This document shows, one piece after another, positions 1 to 11,846 of a stretch of DNA of 64,000 bases. Both the position numbers and the translations under genes were made by a program. The notes beneath the pieces were generated by a model. That model saw nothing but the letters and a program-made list of their open reading frames with translations, ran no database searches and was not told where the DNA came from. Numbering within the stretch: the first letter of the stretch is position 1; every line of letters starts with the position of its first letter. Origin of the DNA: Blastocystis sp. Blastoise. Its lineage: Eukaryota > Sar > Bigyra > Opalinata > Blastocystidae. The stretch covers positions 559,501 through 623,500 of the forward strand of contig JBBPEB010000027.1 of the NCBI GenBank assembly GCA_039096225.1, written 5' to 3'.

Positions 1-164
1 AAACAAAATGTATAAAAAAATTGAAAAGTAATATGAATAAGGAACAAGTCTTATGATGACTAAACATAAATTGCAATGATTTTTTCTTTTTTCAAAAATA
101 ATGTTATTATTTTAAAAACATCGTTTTAATCGTTATCTATTAAGTTATATTGTTTGTTAATATA

Positions 165-2756
165 ATGAGTACCCCGTATATAATAAATTATAATCATATT
201 ATACAGTTAGATTCTATTAAAATATCTTTTTTTAGTCAATCTAAGAAATCTAAGAAGACTCAAACTCCTAAATCTCAAATTACTGCTAAAGTTGATCCTC
301 TTCAATCTATTCCTGAAGATACTCCTTTTGGAAAGATTATTCGTGCAGTTGTCAGTAAAGGTTTTGATTCTGGAAAGGTCATTGAGACTTTAGATAAGTT
401 ATGGGAAAATGGTCTTAACATTGAAGATATTGACAATGCTGTTCAAACCGTTATTGAACATTTTTCTAAGGTATATAGCTATAATTTTAATTTTTGATAA
501 CATTTTAATTTATATAAATATTATAGAAAGTAGAAAAACCTGTTGAAAAGTCTGTTGAACAACCTAAAAAAGAGAAAGTTGTTGAACCTTCTCCTGTTCC
601 TGAAATAAAAGAAGAAACTTCTACTCCTATTGAAACACCTAAAGAAGAAGATGTATATATTGTTATTATTAATAATTATGATGTTTTATTTTTCATATAT
701 ATGATTTTGATTATTATTATTATTATTATGTAGTTTTTTGTTATTAATAAAGATTTAATAAATCGTTTAATGGCTGTAGCTTCTTTAAAGAATATTAGTC
801 AAGTATTAAATGGATATAATCAATGGTATACTACTGCTTCTATTGCTGATGTATATATTTATTATTATTATTTTGTTTTTTTTTTTATTTTTTAATTTTA
901 TTTTTATTATTATTATTTTTTTTTATTTTTAATATTATTATATATAGAAACAAGTATTTTTTAAGAGTGGTGTAATAGATAAATTATTTGATTCTTTCTT
1001 TACAAATAAGAATGAAGGAAATGTCGAACAAATGTTTACTTGTTTCTTTAAGACTTTCTATCAATTTAATGATGTATCTATTATATTTATTATTATTATT
1101 ATTATATAACTATATATATATATATAACTATAGGAAATAGCTCATACAATTAGTCGTGCATTATTATTAATAAAAGAAAATGCTAATTTATTATCTATAA
1201 GTAAAACTGAATTAGCTAATTCAATGACTACTATTATTAATCAATGTCATAAGGATATCGAAGCTAAATCAAATACAGATGAGAAAGTTAAAGAATTATT
1301 AAATATTATACAATCAAGTGTTTCTTCATTAGATTCTATTACTAATAATGATGTTGCTTCTCAATTTAAATATAGAGATCTTTCTTGTAAATTAACTAAA
1401 TCAATTTATTCTCTTCTTAATTTATATGGTACATTACAAGTCCCTGAAGATGCTTCTGTTGATTTATCCTCGCTTGTTCCTCTTCCTGAAGGTGCAGAAG
1501 AAGCTATAGCTAAAGGACCCGAAATCAAAGGTCATATTCAATCTATTGAAACAAAGCATAAAGAAACAATTGAACCATTAAATAAGCAACAAAAAGAAGA
1601 AGAAGAAAAATTATTTGCTAATCAAGAAAAAGAAAAAGCTTTATTAAAAGAATTAGAAGAAGTTCGTAAATGTATTCAACAATCAAATAATACTATTAAA
1701 CAAATTGAAGCTGATAAAGTTATTTGTGAAAATACATATAAACAAGAAATAGGCAAATTAGATTCTAGTAGTCAAGTATATTATTATTATTTAATGTTTA
1801 TTTTATTATTATATTTATTTTATTATTATGTTTATTTTATTATATTTATTTTATTATTATATTTATTTTATTATATTTATTTTATTATTATATTTATTTT
1901 ATTATTATATTTATTTTTTTATAATGTTTATTTTATTTATTATTATTATATAGTCTATCTTAAAGGTATTAAAACAAGTTGAATCTCGTGATGCTATTGT
2001 TGATAATATTAAAGTAGTATTAAATAAGATTAGTGAATCTTTTGATACTACTCAACCTGAATCTATTCAATCTCTTATCGGAGATATTAATAACTATAAA
2101 CAACAATTATGTCAATCAGCTGAAACTTATTTCAGAAAAGAAGTATATATTATATTTATTATAATTATTATTTTTTACTATTTTATTATTATTATTATAT
2201 ATTATAGTATTCTTGTATTTCCTTCTTATCTACTCGTATAAGTAACTTTGAGAAATCAATTCATTCCTTAGCTGTAAATGAGAATAAATTCAAATCTCTT
2301 GGCTTATATAAGAATAGTACTGCTATACATGATGAGATAGTACCTTTAGAAAAGAAGGTAGAAAGTAATAAGAATACACTTAAAGTATTAAAAACTATGT
2401 GTATTGATAATGAAATGAGTCTTGCTGAAATACTTAATAAAGATATTAATATAGTTAAAGAAAACTTGTATATAGATTTATTGGATAATATTATTATTAT
2501 TATCATTATTATTATTATTATTATTATCATTATTATATATATTATTATATATATTATTATTATATTTATCATTAATTTATCTTTAGAGAATCTGTGGGTA
2601 AGGTTTATTCCTATATTAAAGCTTTAACTATTGTGGATCATTTATCTGAAGAAGTCAAATCACTTATAAATAATAATATTACAGATGTCACTCCTGATAC
2701 CATTGAAGAACCCAAATCTATTATTACTAAACCTACTCAAGTAAAAGCTACTAAAG

Positions 2757-2789
<33 letters not shown>

Positions 2790-2905
2790 AATCTGCAGAT
2801 ATGTCAAAATATAATTGGGCTAATAAAACTAGTACTCCTGTTGAAGCTATTCCTTATAAAAGTATAGATGTTATTCAAAAAGAAGAATTAAATAAATCAC
2901 AATAA
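165..2905 (+). CDS. Coiled-coil protein with UBA-like N-terminus, 9 exons
   Basis: I join nine exons: 165-175, 236-470, 527-652, 734-850, 948-1073, 1134-1775, 1954-2142, 2208-2467 and 2587-2905. They sum to 2025 nt (674 aa) with every phase consistent. The start is the ATG of an 11-nt first exon; this reading continues directly into the Lys/Gln-rich second exon. Residues about 35-80 (PFGKIIRAVVSKGFDSGKVI onwards) look like a small three-helix UBA-type fold. A charged Glu/Lys/Pro linker follows, then a helical region, then coiled coil (about residues 290-400, rich in E, K and Q), a Thr run, and a C-terminal tail containing MSKYNWANK. I do not recognise the family; a cytosolic ubiquitin-linked or scaffold role is only a guess. 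All introns are 56-178 nt, GTAT...TAG, and (ATT)-rich. Confidence 0.75.
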
Positions 2906-3772
2906 TTCAATTATTTTGATTCTAAAAAATATATATAATAATAGGTGTATTATTTAGTTATTATATTTTGCTATAAAGTTCTGTAAATTATTCAATACTC
3001 TTTGCATTATTTTTATTTTGTTATTATTCCATTTAATAAAACAAATTCATGTACTAGTTTTAATTGATGATTACTTTTATTATGTGCCATTTTTTATAGT
3101 ATTTAATAGAATGAGGAATCTATTATTCTATTCCATGTTTATATATCTGAATGTAAATTTATAATAAATTTACTATCAAGTCACATACATCAAGAATAAC
3201 ATATTTTTCAATAGAATGAATCAATTCACTGATTAACACTTTATTTTTAATACATTTTACTGAACTGTTGGACTTTCTATACTAAAACATAATACTTTTT
3301 AATGCTATAATCAAGACTAATCCTATATATGAATATTCTTATTAAACTGACTTCCAGTGACACTAATTATAGAATTAGCTTTTATACTCCTAAAAACTTA
3401 TTTGAAAGAGACTCAATTCTTATATATCTCATATGTGTCCTATGATATACAATAAATCATACATAGAAATAAAAATTTAAAAGTGTTTAATGATAAAAAA
3501 CATTCTTTTGTAAGCATATCTTTTCTTCTTCATATTCGAGTTGCCAAAAAAAAAAATCTAGAGTTCTCGCCTGACCTGTAGCATATGATAGAGTCATAAA
3601 TACCTTGTTTATTATGAATGACAGATCGATCACTATACATTTCTTGTCGAAATAGCAAAAAAGATTCGGTGAAACGAAGAATTTGGTAACACAGATTTTT
3701 CTTTTGTTCTTTGTTAGATTTCATTTTTTTGCATAAATATTTTATTGATATAGTTATTGAGATCAATTAGAA
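2906..3772. other. Intergenic, no supported gene
   Basis: AT-rich spacer between the coiled-coil gene and the Cys-rich gene. A 78-codon reading on the minus strand near the right end has no family resemblance and overlaps the likely promoter of the Cys-rich gene, so I leave it out. Confidence 0.5.
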
Positions 3773-4099
3773 ATGAGTTCTTGTGGTTGTTCTGAAAAGA
3801 AAGAAGGTGTTTGCCAATGTGGTTCTAAATGTGATTGTAAACAAGAATGTCACTGTAGACATTGTTGCTGCAAGGAACCTTGTGAATGCGCTGAATGTAG
3901 CTGTCATAATGACTGTAAATGTGAAGGTCATCATTGTTGCTGTGAAAAATGCAAAGATGATTGTAAGTGTGAAAAACCTTGTCCTTGTATTTATGGATGC
4001 TGTAAAGACAAAGAATGCTGTGAAGATAAGAAATGCTGTGAAGATAAGAAATGCTGTGAAGAAAAAGAATGCTGCAAAGATAAGAAATGTGAATGTTAA
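3773..4099 (+). CDS. Metallothionein-like Cys-rich protein
   Basis: A single-exon reading of 108 residues, about one third Cys, arranged as CXC and CC pairs with abundant Lys and Glu and almost no hydrophobic residues. The C-terminus is a tandem of a seven-residue unit of the form CCEDKKC. This composition is typical of metallothioneins, which bind Cu, Zn or Cd through thiolate clusters in the cytosol. There is no signal peptide and no aromatic core. The protein is longer than the usual 60-70-residue metallothioneins, and the tail repeat suggests growth by internal duplication. The family assignment rests on composition, because metallothioneins align poorly across lineages. Confidence 0.8.
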   Translation: MSSCGCSEKKEGVCQCGSKCDCKQECHCRHCCCKEPCECAECSCHNDCKCEGHHCCCEKCKDDCKCEKPCPCIYGCCKDKECCEDKKCCEDKKCCEEKECCKDKKCEC

Positions 4100-4735
4100 A
4101 TAGATATCAAATTTTGAACATTATCCACATTTATAAATCTTTTATTGTTTAAATTCATTTATTTATTTTTTACTTTGTTTATTAACTTGTGCTAGCATTT
4201 CTATATAAAAAAGTGTTTTGTTAATTCGAAGTTATTCACACAAATCACAATTCTATGTTTTTTTAATCTATTAAATAGAATCTCTATAATCTCTCTATAA
4301 TTATCAGCATGGAGGATATAAGAATACGATAAAATTCCTATAAAATAAAAACATTCCTAAATATATCAACAAAGTGGAACTGTAAGTAATATAATAAGGT
4401 CATACTTATCATTGCTATATAGTCTAGATATACCACCTTGTTAATTATAATGATCAATGCTGATAATGGAACATATAAAAATAAATTGATATCATTTAAA
4501 TTAATAAGTATTGATTCAGTTCAATCCATTTAGTGTTTCTAGCTAACGCTCTGCTTTTTATACGTGTTTATATACATAAAAAGAAACAAAAGAAAACAAA
4601 GAATACCATTCTTAAATAAAAAATGTAATTCTCTGAAAAATAAGATTTTTTTATGATTATTTTTTGAAATGGTAGTTCTCCATTTTAGGTTTCCATTTCT
4701 TTGTTATTATCATTTCACTCTCTGAAAGCTTGTTT
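4100..4735. other. Intergenic, nothing recognised
   Basis: AT-rich spacer upstream of the GTP cyclohydrolase gene. I see no RNA gene or conserved reading. A T-rich stretch precedes the start codon. Confidence 0.5.
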
Positions 4736-5395
4736 ATGGATACGAAGTTTATTTCTACAAATCAATCATCTGCCTCTGATGATGAATTTGATGATGATAC
4801 TCCTCATAGTCTTGAAATTCTAAGTGATACCGAGAAGCTTGAGAAGTTGGCAGAAGCTTACAAAACTATTCTTGAGGTTATTGGAGAAGACCCAGAAAGA
4901 GAGGGTTTATTGAAAACTCCTATGAGAGCTGCAAAATCAATTTTATTCTGTACTCAAGGCTATACTCAAAATTTAGATACTGTATTAAACAAAGCTATAT
5001 TTCAACAAGAACATAGTGAGATGATTATTGTCAAAGATATTACATTTTATTCTACATGTGAACATCATTTACTTCCTTTTTTTGGTAAAGCTCATATTGG
5101 ATATATACCAAATCATAAAGTTGTTGGTCTCTCCAAATTAGCTCGTATTACAGAAATGTTCTCTAGAAAATTACAAGTAATATTTTTTTTAAATATAACA
5201 TTTATTAGATTTATTAGATTTATTAGATTTATTAGAATATATTTATAATAATGTTTCTATATAGATTCAAGAAAGATTAACAGAAGAGATTGCTGATGCA
5301 ATTATGCAAGCAGTTGACGCCAAAGGTGTAGCTGTAGTATTAGAAGCAGAGTATATATAGTATTATTATATATTATTATTATATTATTATTATTA

Positions 5396-5476
<81 letters not shown>

Positions 5477-5705
5477 GACATATGTGCATGAGTGTTCGAG
5501 GGGTTCAAAAGATTGGTATATATATATATATTATTATTATTATTATATTTATTCCTATCATAATGTTTTCATAAAAAATCAATTATTATTAATCTATATA
5601 TATTTTTTTATTATAGGTTGTAAAACAATAACATCTTGTTTATTGGGTGAACTAAAAGAAAATGAAAAATTAAAAAATGAATTCTATCATAAATTATCTA
5701 TGTAA
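4736..5705 (+). CDS. GCH1: GTP cyclohydrolase I
   Basis: Exons 4736-5176, 5265-5350, 5478-5515 and 5617-5705 give 217 aa. The enzyme converts GTP to 7,8-dihydroneopterin triphosphate, the first step of tetrahydropterin or folate synthesis, as a homodecamer. The zinc and active-site segment [20 protein letters not shown] is intact, followed by [10 protein letters not shown], then [13 protein letters not shown], which carries the third zinc Cys, and the C-terminal KTITSCLLG. The first 60 residues are an acidic, variable extension, as in animal and amoebal enzymes. I place the start at the first in-frame ATG. The 38-nt third exon codes for one of the most conserved blocks, which supports the splice model. 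I cannot tell a folate role from a tetrahydrobiopterin role. Confidence 0.96.
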
Positions 5706-6379
5706 TATTATTATTCGTAATATCATTTCTTTACTATAGATTTATATATATATAATCTTGATTCTGATAAACCATAAACTATATTTAATAATAATTTTTA
5801 TATTTTTGTTTTGCTTATATATATAGTATAACATTTATTTTATAATATATTTTTATGTAGTATTTTATTTTTCTTAATTTCATTTCATTGTTGCATTTTA
5901 TGTATATATATATTAATAAATATAATATATTGATTCATTCTATTTGTTCTATTTTTTTATATAAATTCTATATTCAAATATATATATGTATATATCACAT
6001 TATATTTTTATATACTATTCTTTTTTTTGCGTTTCTTTTTATTTGGGTATGTTTTTTTCTTCTTTATTTTCTCGAATCTTGAATTTTTTTTTTAAATCAT
6101 AATTTCATATTTCCTTTTTTATATATAATAAATATTAATATATATTGTTTTATTGTATAATAAAAGTAATATGAAACTAGTTTTTGATTATTGTTTAGTT
6201 GAAATAGTTATTTTCATTGATTATATTTATTTTGATTAATTTCATTTATTTTGATTAATTTTATTTATTTTCGTTGATTATATATTATATATATTATATA
6301 TATTGAATAAATTCAAACAATAGAAAGGTATTAAAAACAATTTCAAACAGTTGCATTGGAATGCAAAAAAGAAAAGAAA
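5706..6379. other. Intergenic, low complexity
   Basis: T-rich spacer downstream of the cyclohydrolase gene, with short imperfect repeats of a TTTATTTTGATTAAT-like unit near 6220-6270. The hydrophobic 64-codon reading at 5888-6082 is Ile, Phe and Tyr from AT-rich sequence and is not credible as a gene. Confidence 0.5.
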
Positions 6380-6566
6380 ATAGAAAAAGTATTATATAAT
6401 ATTTAAAAATGCTTTGTTTTTAAAATAGAAAAAGTATTATATAATAGTAAAAAAAATTATGTTTTTAAAATAGAAAAAGTATTATATAATATTTTAAAAA
6501 ATTATGTTTTTAAAATAGAAAAATATAATATAATATTTAAAAAGTTTTGTTTTTAAAATAGAAAAT
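6380..6566. repeat. Tandem repeat, about 4 x 45 bp
   Basis: Four adjacent, slightly diverged copies of a unit that begins with AAATAGAAAAAGTATTATAT and ends with TATGTTTTTA. Copies differ by single substitutions and 1-4-base indels; the last is shortened. The repeat lies between convergent gene ends, upstream of the palindromic element. Confidence 0.85.
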
Positions 6567-6714
6567 AAGTATCGATTGTAAATCAAGAAAAAGATAATTA
6601 AACCCATATATATATATATATATCTTATATACTTATATATATATACTCAATAATACTAAGAATATATTGAAAAAATAATAAAAAATAAATATATAAAGAA
6701 TTGGCGTAATTCAC

Positions 6715-6840
6715 ACTCAGCATAGTAGAAGGTGTTTTCTTTAGAGTATGCATAGTAGACCAGGCCAATAGGCGGGTAGCCTATTGGCCATACTATGCTG
6801 AGCATGAATTTTTTCGTCATACTATGCTGAGCATAAATTA
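6715..6840. repeat. Nested palindromic element (MITE- or hairpin-like)
   Basis: A perfect 11-bp stem, GGCCAATAGGC / GCCTATTGGCC (6763-6773 and 6779-6789), closes a 5-base loop. It is flanked by inverted copies of CTCAGCATAGTA (left, 6716-6727) and TACTATGCTGAG (right, 6791-6802 and again at 6819-6830). A partial left copy, GCATAGTAGA, occurs at 6750. The GC content of the stem is far above its surroundings. The element sits just past the 3' end of the PPR gene. It could be a short terminal-inverted-repeat transposon remnant or a structured 3' element. Confidence 0.7.
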
Positions 6841-6896
6841 TCCCTAAAGAACTAGAATTAAAAAATGATTATAACTATATATAAATATTATTATAT

Positions 6897-9422
6897 TTAA
6901 GATAAAGAGAATGATTGGTTAATTCGTTGTAAACACGAATAAGAAGAACGTTTTATATAGGATTGACATAAGTTTTTACAATTATTATTTATATATACAT
7001 TAAAAAATGGATATGAAAATTCAATACATTTTTGTATATTTGTTGGGAGATTTTTTAAATTTGGTTTTGGACAATTTTCATCAATTTGAATTGAATCTGG
7101 TTTATTAGGAACTGAAAATGTGAAGAATTGATATTCAGATGTAGCTGATTTATTCTTATTATTATTTTTATTTTGTATATTTTGAAAGAATACACTAGGA
7201 GATATAGATATAAAATAAGAAAGAGGAATATTATTTTGTTTAATCATATCAACTAATAAAGATATTGTACATGTATTATTTTGTTCTATCGCTAAATCTA
7301 ATATATCATTATAATTTCTCCAAGGTATTGAAATACCTTTAGAATTCATAGTATTTAATATAGAATATGAAATATCTAAATATTTCTTTGAACAATAAAA
7401 AGATAATAAATAACTATAAGCATTATTTGTTAATGTATAATTATTATTCTTAAATAAATCAAGATAAGTTGAAGTTGTTTTCGATTCTAAAGAGAATTGA
7501 TATAATAATGCATATATAGATAAATCTATAGGAATATTCTTCTCTATAACTTCTTCAATAAGTTTTTTCGTTTGTATTTCATCCTTATATATATAGGATG
7601 CATATATATATGTAGAATAATCACAGGGTTTTAAAGATATTTTTTTCTTTTTCATTAATTGATATATACTATCTGCTTTTTCTAATTTTCCATAAATAGC
7701 AAAAAATCTTAATAATAATTGATAAGATTCATCAGAAATATTCAGTTTTTTATTTTCAATTTGTGTATATAAAGATTCTAAATACAAAATATCACCCGTT
7801 TTTCCAATACATTGAATATAAGATTGAATCAGTTCGGGATGAAATTGAGTGAATTGTGTAGAGAATGGATATAATGAAAAAACATAATAAGAACAATAAA
7901 TTTGATTTGCGTCTGAACATTTATTCAGTATATTTAAGCTAGTATCAGGAGATAGTTGAATATTTTTTTGTTTTAAGTATTGTAATATAGTTATTAATTG
8001 ATCCCAATTTTTTGTTTCTGTTAATGATAAAGATAAACAATCGAACATATTGATAGACCAATAATTTATGCTTTCCTTTGCTTCTTTATAAGAAGATAAT
8101 ATTTGTTTATGATTATTTGTAAGAAGACAATTCCATAAATAGATTTCATATAATTTGCAATAAGAAGATAAGCAATCATAATCATTTCCTGTAGGAGAAA
8201 CAACAGAAGAAGCAGGAATACTATTTTGAATATAATTCCCTTGTTTATAAATAGAAGAAGAAGAGGAAGAAATAGATTTTTTCCAATATTTAGGAATAAG
8301 AAATGAAAAGAATGAATGATTATTAGAGATCGTTTTCTTTTGAAATAGAGAAGAAGAAGAAGAAGTAGAATTTCTCAGTGATTTCGGTTCTAGGATGTTC
8401 TTTAAGGAAAGTGAAGAATCATCATATAAGTGTATATTTGTATTAATAGGAACTGACGTATCTAATATAGATATTGAATCTCCACTCATTTCAGAAAATT
8501 TATTATTATTATTGTTATTATTATTATTGTTATTGTTATTGTTATTGTTATTGTTATTATTATTCATATTATTATTCATATTATTATTAACATTATTATT
8601 CATATTATTATTATTCATATTATTCATATTATTATTATTCATATTATTCACATCAGAAGAAGACAATAAATAATTACTATTAGAAGATAAAAATAATGAT
8701 GAGTTTTCTTTTCTTCGTTGTAATAAGAATAATTCATTAAATGTATTTGGAAGAAAGAAATCATTAAAGAATAAATTAACTTCATCATATTCATTATTTG
8801 ATAATTGTATATATAATTGTGCTAAAGTAAAAGAAGAGGATAAAGAAGAAGACATATTTGTTATTTGTAATTTATAACGTTTTAATAAACTTTCAGCAAT
8901 TTCACAATCATCTAAACATATTAATACATAAGCAATAGGTTCAATATAATTCTTTTGTTTTTCAAAAGGAAGATTTTCAATATAACGAATAAAATCGTAA
9001 AGTTGAAACAATTGTTGAGTTTGTAAGAAATACATCATTAAATTAGAGAAATTTCGATATTGATATTTTGAATCCATTGTAATCATGGTTTTCAAATCAT
9101 TCAAAGCCTCTTCTACATGACCATCACTTAACGATTGCTGAAAAGATTCATTAATTTCTTCTTCTTTTTCACTCAGTGCAGTATCTATACCATCTTTGAA
9201 AAATATTTTCTTTAGAACGTAAGATATAGTTGAGAAGCTTCGTTTCGAATCAGAAGAATAATGAGATTTTAATAGGTGAATCTGCTTGTTCTCATATATA
9301 TTTTTAGTACATATTGTAATACATCGAAGATATTGATATGGATGATTTGGAAAATGATGAGAACAATTCCGAAGAACTGAATACGAAAAATAAAATGTAG
9401 AATTTTTCAATAAGTTCATCAT
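6897..9422 (-). CDS. Mitochondrial-type PPR protein with Asn insert
   Basis: One uninterrupted exon of 841 codons; the start is the first ATG of an ATG-ATG pair. The N-terminus is basic, Ser/Tyr/Arg-rich and acid-poor for about 65 residues, as in a mitochondrial presequence. From about residue 90 and again from about 430 to 760 the protein is built of paired helices of about 35 residues with PPR hallmarks, for example SYQLLLRFFAIYGKLEKADS and YSYLLSFYCSKKYLDISYSI. PPR proteins bind organellar RNA one base per repeat and act in processing, stability or translation. A low-complexity MNNN/poly-Asn insert with adjoining Ser runs occupies about residues 260-390 and probably forms a disordered loop. 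This is the only long intronless gene in the window. Its RNA target cannot be read from the sequence. Confidence 0.85.
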   Translation of the reverse strand: MMNLLKNSTFYFSYSVLRNCSHHFPNHPYQYLRCITICTKNIYENKQIHLLKSHYSSDSKRSFSTISYVLKKIFFKDGIDTALSEKEEEINESFQQSLSDGHVEEALNDLKTMITMDSKYQYRNFSNLMMYFLQTQQLFQLYDFIRYIENLPFEKQKNYIEPIAYVLICLDDCEIAESLLKRYKLQITNMSSSLSSSFTLAQLYIQLSNNEYDEVNLFFNDFFLPNTFNELFLLQRRKENSSLFLSSNSNYLLSSSDVNNMNNNNMNNMNNNNMNNNVNNNMNNNMNNNNNNNNNNNNNNNNNNNNNKFSEMSGDSISILDTSVPINTNIHLYDDSSLSLKNILEPKSLRNSTSSSSSLFQKKTISNNHSFFSFLIPKYWKKSISSSSSSIYKQGNYIQNSIPASSVVSPTGNDYDCLSSYCKLYEIYLWNCLLTNNHKQILSSYKEAKESINYWSINMFDCLSLSLTETKNWDQLITILQYLKQKNIQLSPDTSLNILNKCSDANQIYCSYYVFSLYPFSTQFTQFHPELIQSYIQCIGKTGDILYLESLYTQIENKKLNISDESYQLLLRFFAIYGKLEKADSIYQLMKKKKISLKPCDYSTYIYASYIYKDEIQTKKLIEEVIEKNIPIDLSIYALLYQFSLESKTTSTYLDLFKNNNYTLTNNAYSYLLSFYCSKKYLDISYSILNTMNSKGISIPWRNYNDILDLAIEQNNTCTISLLVDMIKQNNIPLSYFISISPSVFFQNIQNKNNNKNKSATSEYQFFTFSVPNKPDSIQIDENCPKPNLKNLPTNIQKCIEFSYPFFNVYINNNCKNLCQSYIKRSSYSCLQRINQSFSLS

Positions 9423-9428
9423 AACCAA

Positions 9429-9836
9429 AACATTCTATATTCTTATAATAATTGAACAATAAGAAAGAAAAAATGGAAAATTCTTTTTTATTTTATTTTT
9501 TTAATAATTTTTTATTATTTTAATGAGAAATATATTAGGATTGTTAACAAGTATATTTAAAAAAAATTTGTTTGTTATCCATTAATAAGTAAATATATGT
9601 AAAAGTTGTTTACCTGGTAAATTACTAGTGCTTTGAAGAAATGGGCATCAGAATGGTATTATAAAAACTAAAGAATCGTTTGAATATGTTTATAAATTTA
9701 CGTTGATTTATTTTCATAAAGGATAAACCAAAATAAAAACAAAAAAAAAATAAGAAATAGTTAATAGAATTGATTTGTATTCAATCAATCAATTACATAA
9801 GAACTACAAAAGCTATAAGAAGTAAAAGAATTATAT
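9429..9836. other. Intergenic, no gene seen
   Basis: Spacer between the start of the PPR gene and the 3' end of the galactokinase gene; it must hold the PPR promoter. Only A/T tracts are visible. Confidence 0.5.
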
Positions 9837-10134
9837 TTATAAATCAAGATGAGGGAAATAACAAGCACCAGCACAAGGTTTAGAGGCAAAGAGACCTTGT
9901 TTGATTTGTTCTTCATTGAAACCGTGAGGAATATAATAACCATCACGAAGAGCAGCAATAAATTTATCAACTTCAGCTTCTTTAACAAGATGAACAGCAC
10001 AACCACCCCAACCAGCACCAGTTAATCTAGAACCAATAGCACCATTAGCCATAGCAAGACTAACTAATTCATTAAGATCATCACAACTACAATCATAATC
10101 ACCAGCACAACTCTATATATAGATAGTTAAATTA

Positions 10135-10165
<31 letters not shown>

Positions 10166-11846
10166 AATATAAAAATAAATATAAATAAAAATAAAAAAAA
10201 TAAAAAAATAAAAATAAAATAAAAAATATAACTATACCTTATGAGAAGCACACATTAATTCACCTAATTTTTCTAATTTATTTTCTGTATTGCTTTCACA
10301 AAGATTTCTGAATTCCCAGACTCTAGCGGCTTCAGAATAGACATGTAAAGCTCTCTTTAAACAGTAGAATTCATTGTTCACTTCTAAAACTTTAGCAGCA
10401 GCAGGTCTATCAGCAAATAAGACTTCTTGCTTAAGAGGAACTTCAAGGATCTTTTCAATTTCTTCAGTAGTATATACACCTTCATGTAAATACTTCTTTA
10501 AGATTTCTTGCATTTCAGTAAATGATTTATTACCACAAGCTTGTTGTAATTGTAATAAAGTAGTCATCTTAAGACAATCAGGTAAATTCATAGCTTTAGC
10601 CACAATCATAAGTGCTAATCTACCTTCTACAACACGAAGATTATATCCTTTAGCAGCAGTAACAGCTTTAGGAGCTTGATAGAACGAGTTACTGATAACA
10701 AATACACCTCCTTCAGGTAATTGAACGGAATGAGTACGAAGGGGATTAAACTCAATATGACGAGCTTGACCACGTACACCTAAGCAAGATATAGCTTGAT
10801 CCATACCACCACCCATAGTACCAATATATAATCTATATATAGAGTATTATTAGTAGTCTATTATAGTAATAATAACATATATAATAATAATAATAATAAT
10901 ATATATATACTCACATAATCTACATTGTTCAGCAAGACCACTTCTAGTATAAGTAATGCCATTAGCTGTAGAAGTAGCAAGACAAGAAGCAACCTAAAGA
11001 AAATTCACATATATAAATTATAAAATATTATAATAAATAAATAAAAATGAATTCTATTTTTAGGATATACTCATATATATATATATATATATATATACAA
11101 CAAAAGCAGAAGAACTAGATAAACCAGCAGCAGAAGGAACAGTACCCGAAATAGCAATCTTAAGAAGCTTAGGAGTCTTATCCTTTAACTATATAATATA
11201 TATAATAATAAGTATAATAAATATAATAAATATAATATAATATAATATAATATAATATCAAAATATAATAAATATAATATAATAAACAAATAAATATAAT
11301 ATAATAAACAAATAAATATAATATAATAAACACAATAAACAAACAATTCAATATATACTTCACCAGCACCATCGAAAGCACCTTTATAACCACATTGGAA
11401 ATAAAGAGCCCAAGAATGAGATTTACTGACGGGAGCCTTAGGATCTACAGGAATGAGAGAGTCAGCATAAAGTTCTTTTTGCTATAATAATATATATAAA
11501 TTAAACAATTTCTTTAGAAAACTATAAATATATATTAAGATAAACAACATACAACATTGACAACGCTAAATTCAGTCTTATTTTCAGTGTTATCTACGGC
11601 ACTTACAGCCATAACTACATCATTAGCAATAGCCATAGGTAAAACGGAATATCCATGATAATCGATATGTTCACCAATGAGATTGACTCTACCAGGAGCA
11701 CGTACATAGAAATCAGGTTCACAACCATAAGCTTCGACAAATCTATTCTTTAATTGTTGATATCTAGTCTTAGTAGCTTCTAAGAATTCAGGTTCATAGA
11801 CTTTATCTAAAGTATCGAATTTAGGTACAGCGTCTTCACAGGACAT
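9837..11846 (-). CDS. GALK: Galactokinase, GALK2 type
   Basis: Exons in coding order: 11846-11553, 11481-11359, 11188-11099, 10993-10911, 10832-10238 and 10112-9837; 1461 nt, 486 aa. This GHMP-family kinase phosphorylates galactose (or GalNAc) at C1 with ATP, the entry to the Leloir pathway. All three family motifs are present: the galactose signature GRVNLIGEHIDYHGYSVLP near residue 58, the ATP-binding GTVPSAAGLSSSSAFV near 155, and LTGAGWGGCAVHLV near the C-terminus. Blocks YIGTMGGGMDQAIS and HVYSEAARV also match. Similarity to human GALK2 and plant galactokinase is closer than to bacterial GalK, so GalNAc kinase activity is possible. The start is the ATG giving MSCEDAV. No other galactose-pathway gene lies nearby. 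Confidence 0.95.

Noticed and set aside
3783-4103. Val/Lys/Asn-rich second frame overlapping the Cys-rich gene
   Set aside because: Frame-shifted shadow of TGT/TGC-rich codons; the Cys frame has the recognisable composition.
8395-8673. Poly-Leu frame opposite the PPR gene
   Set aside because: Antisense of the Asn run in a long intact exon.
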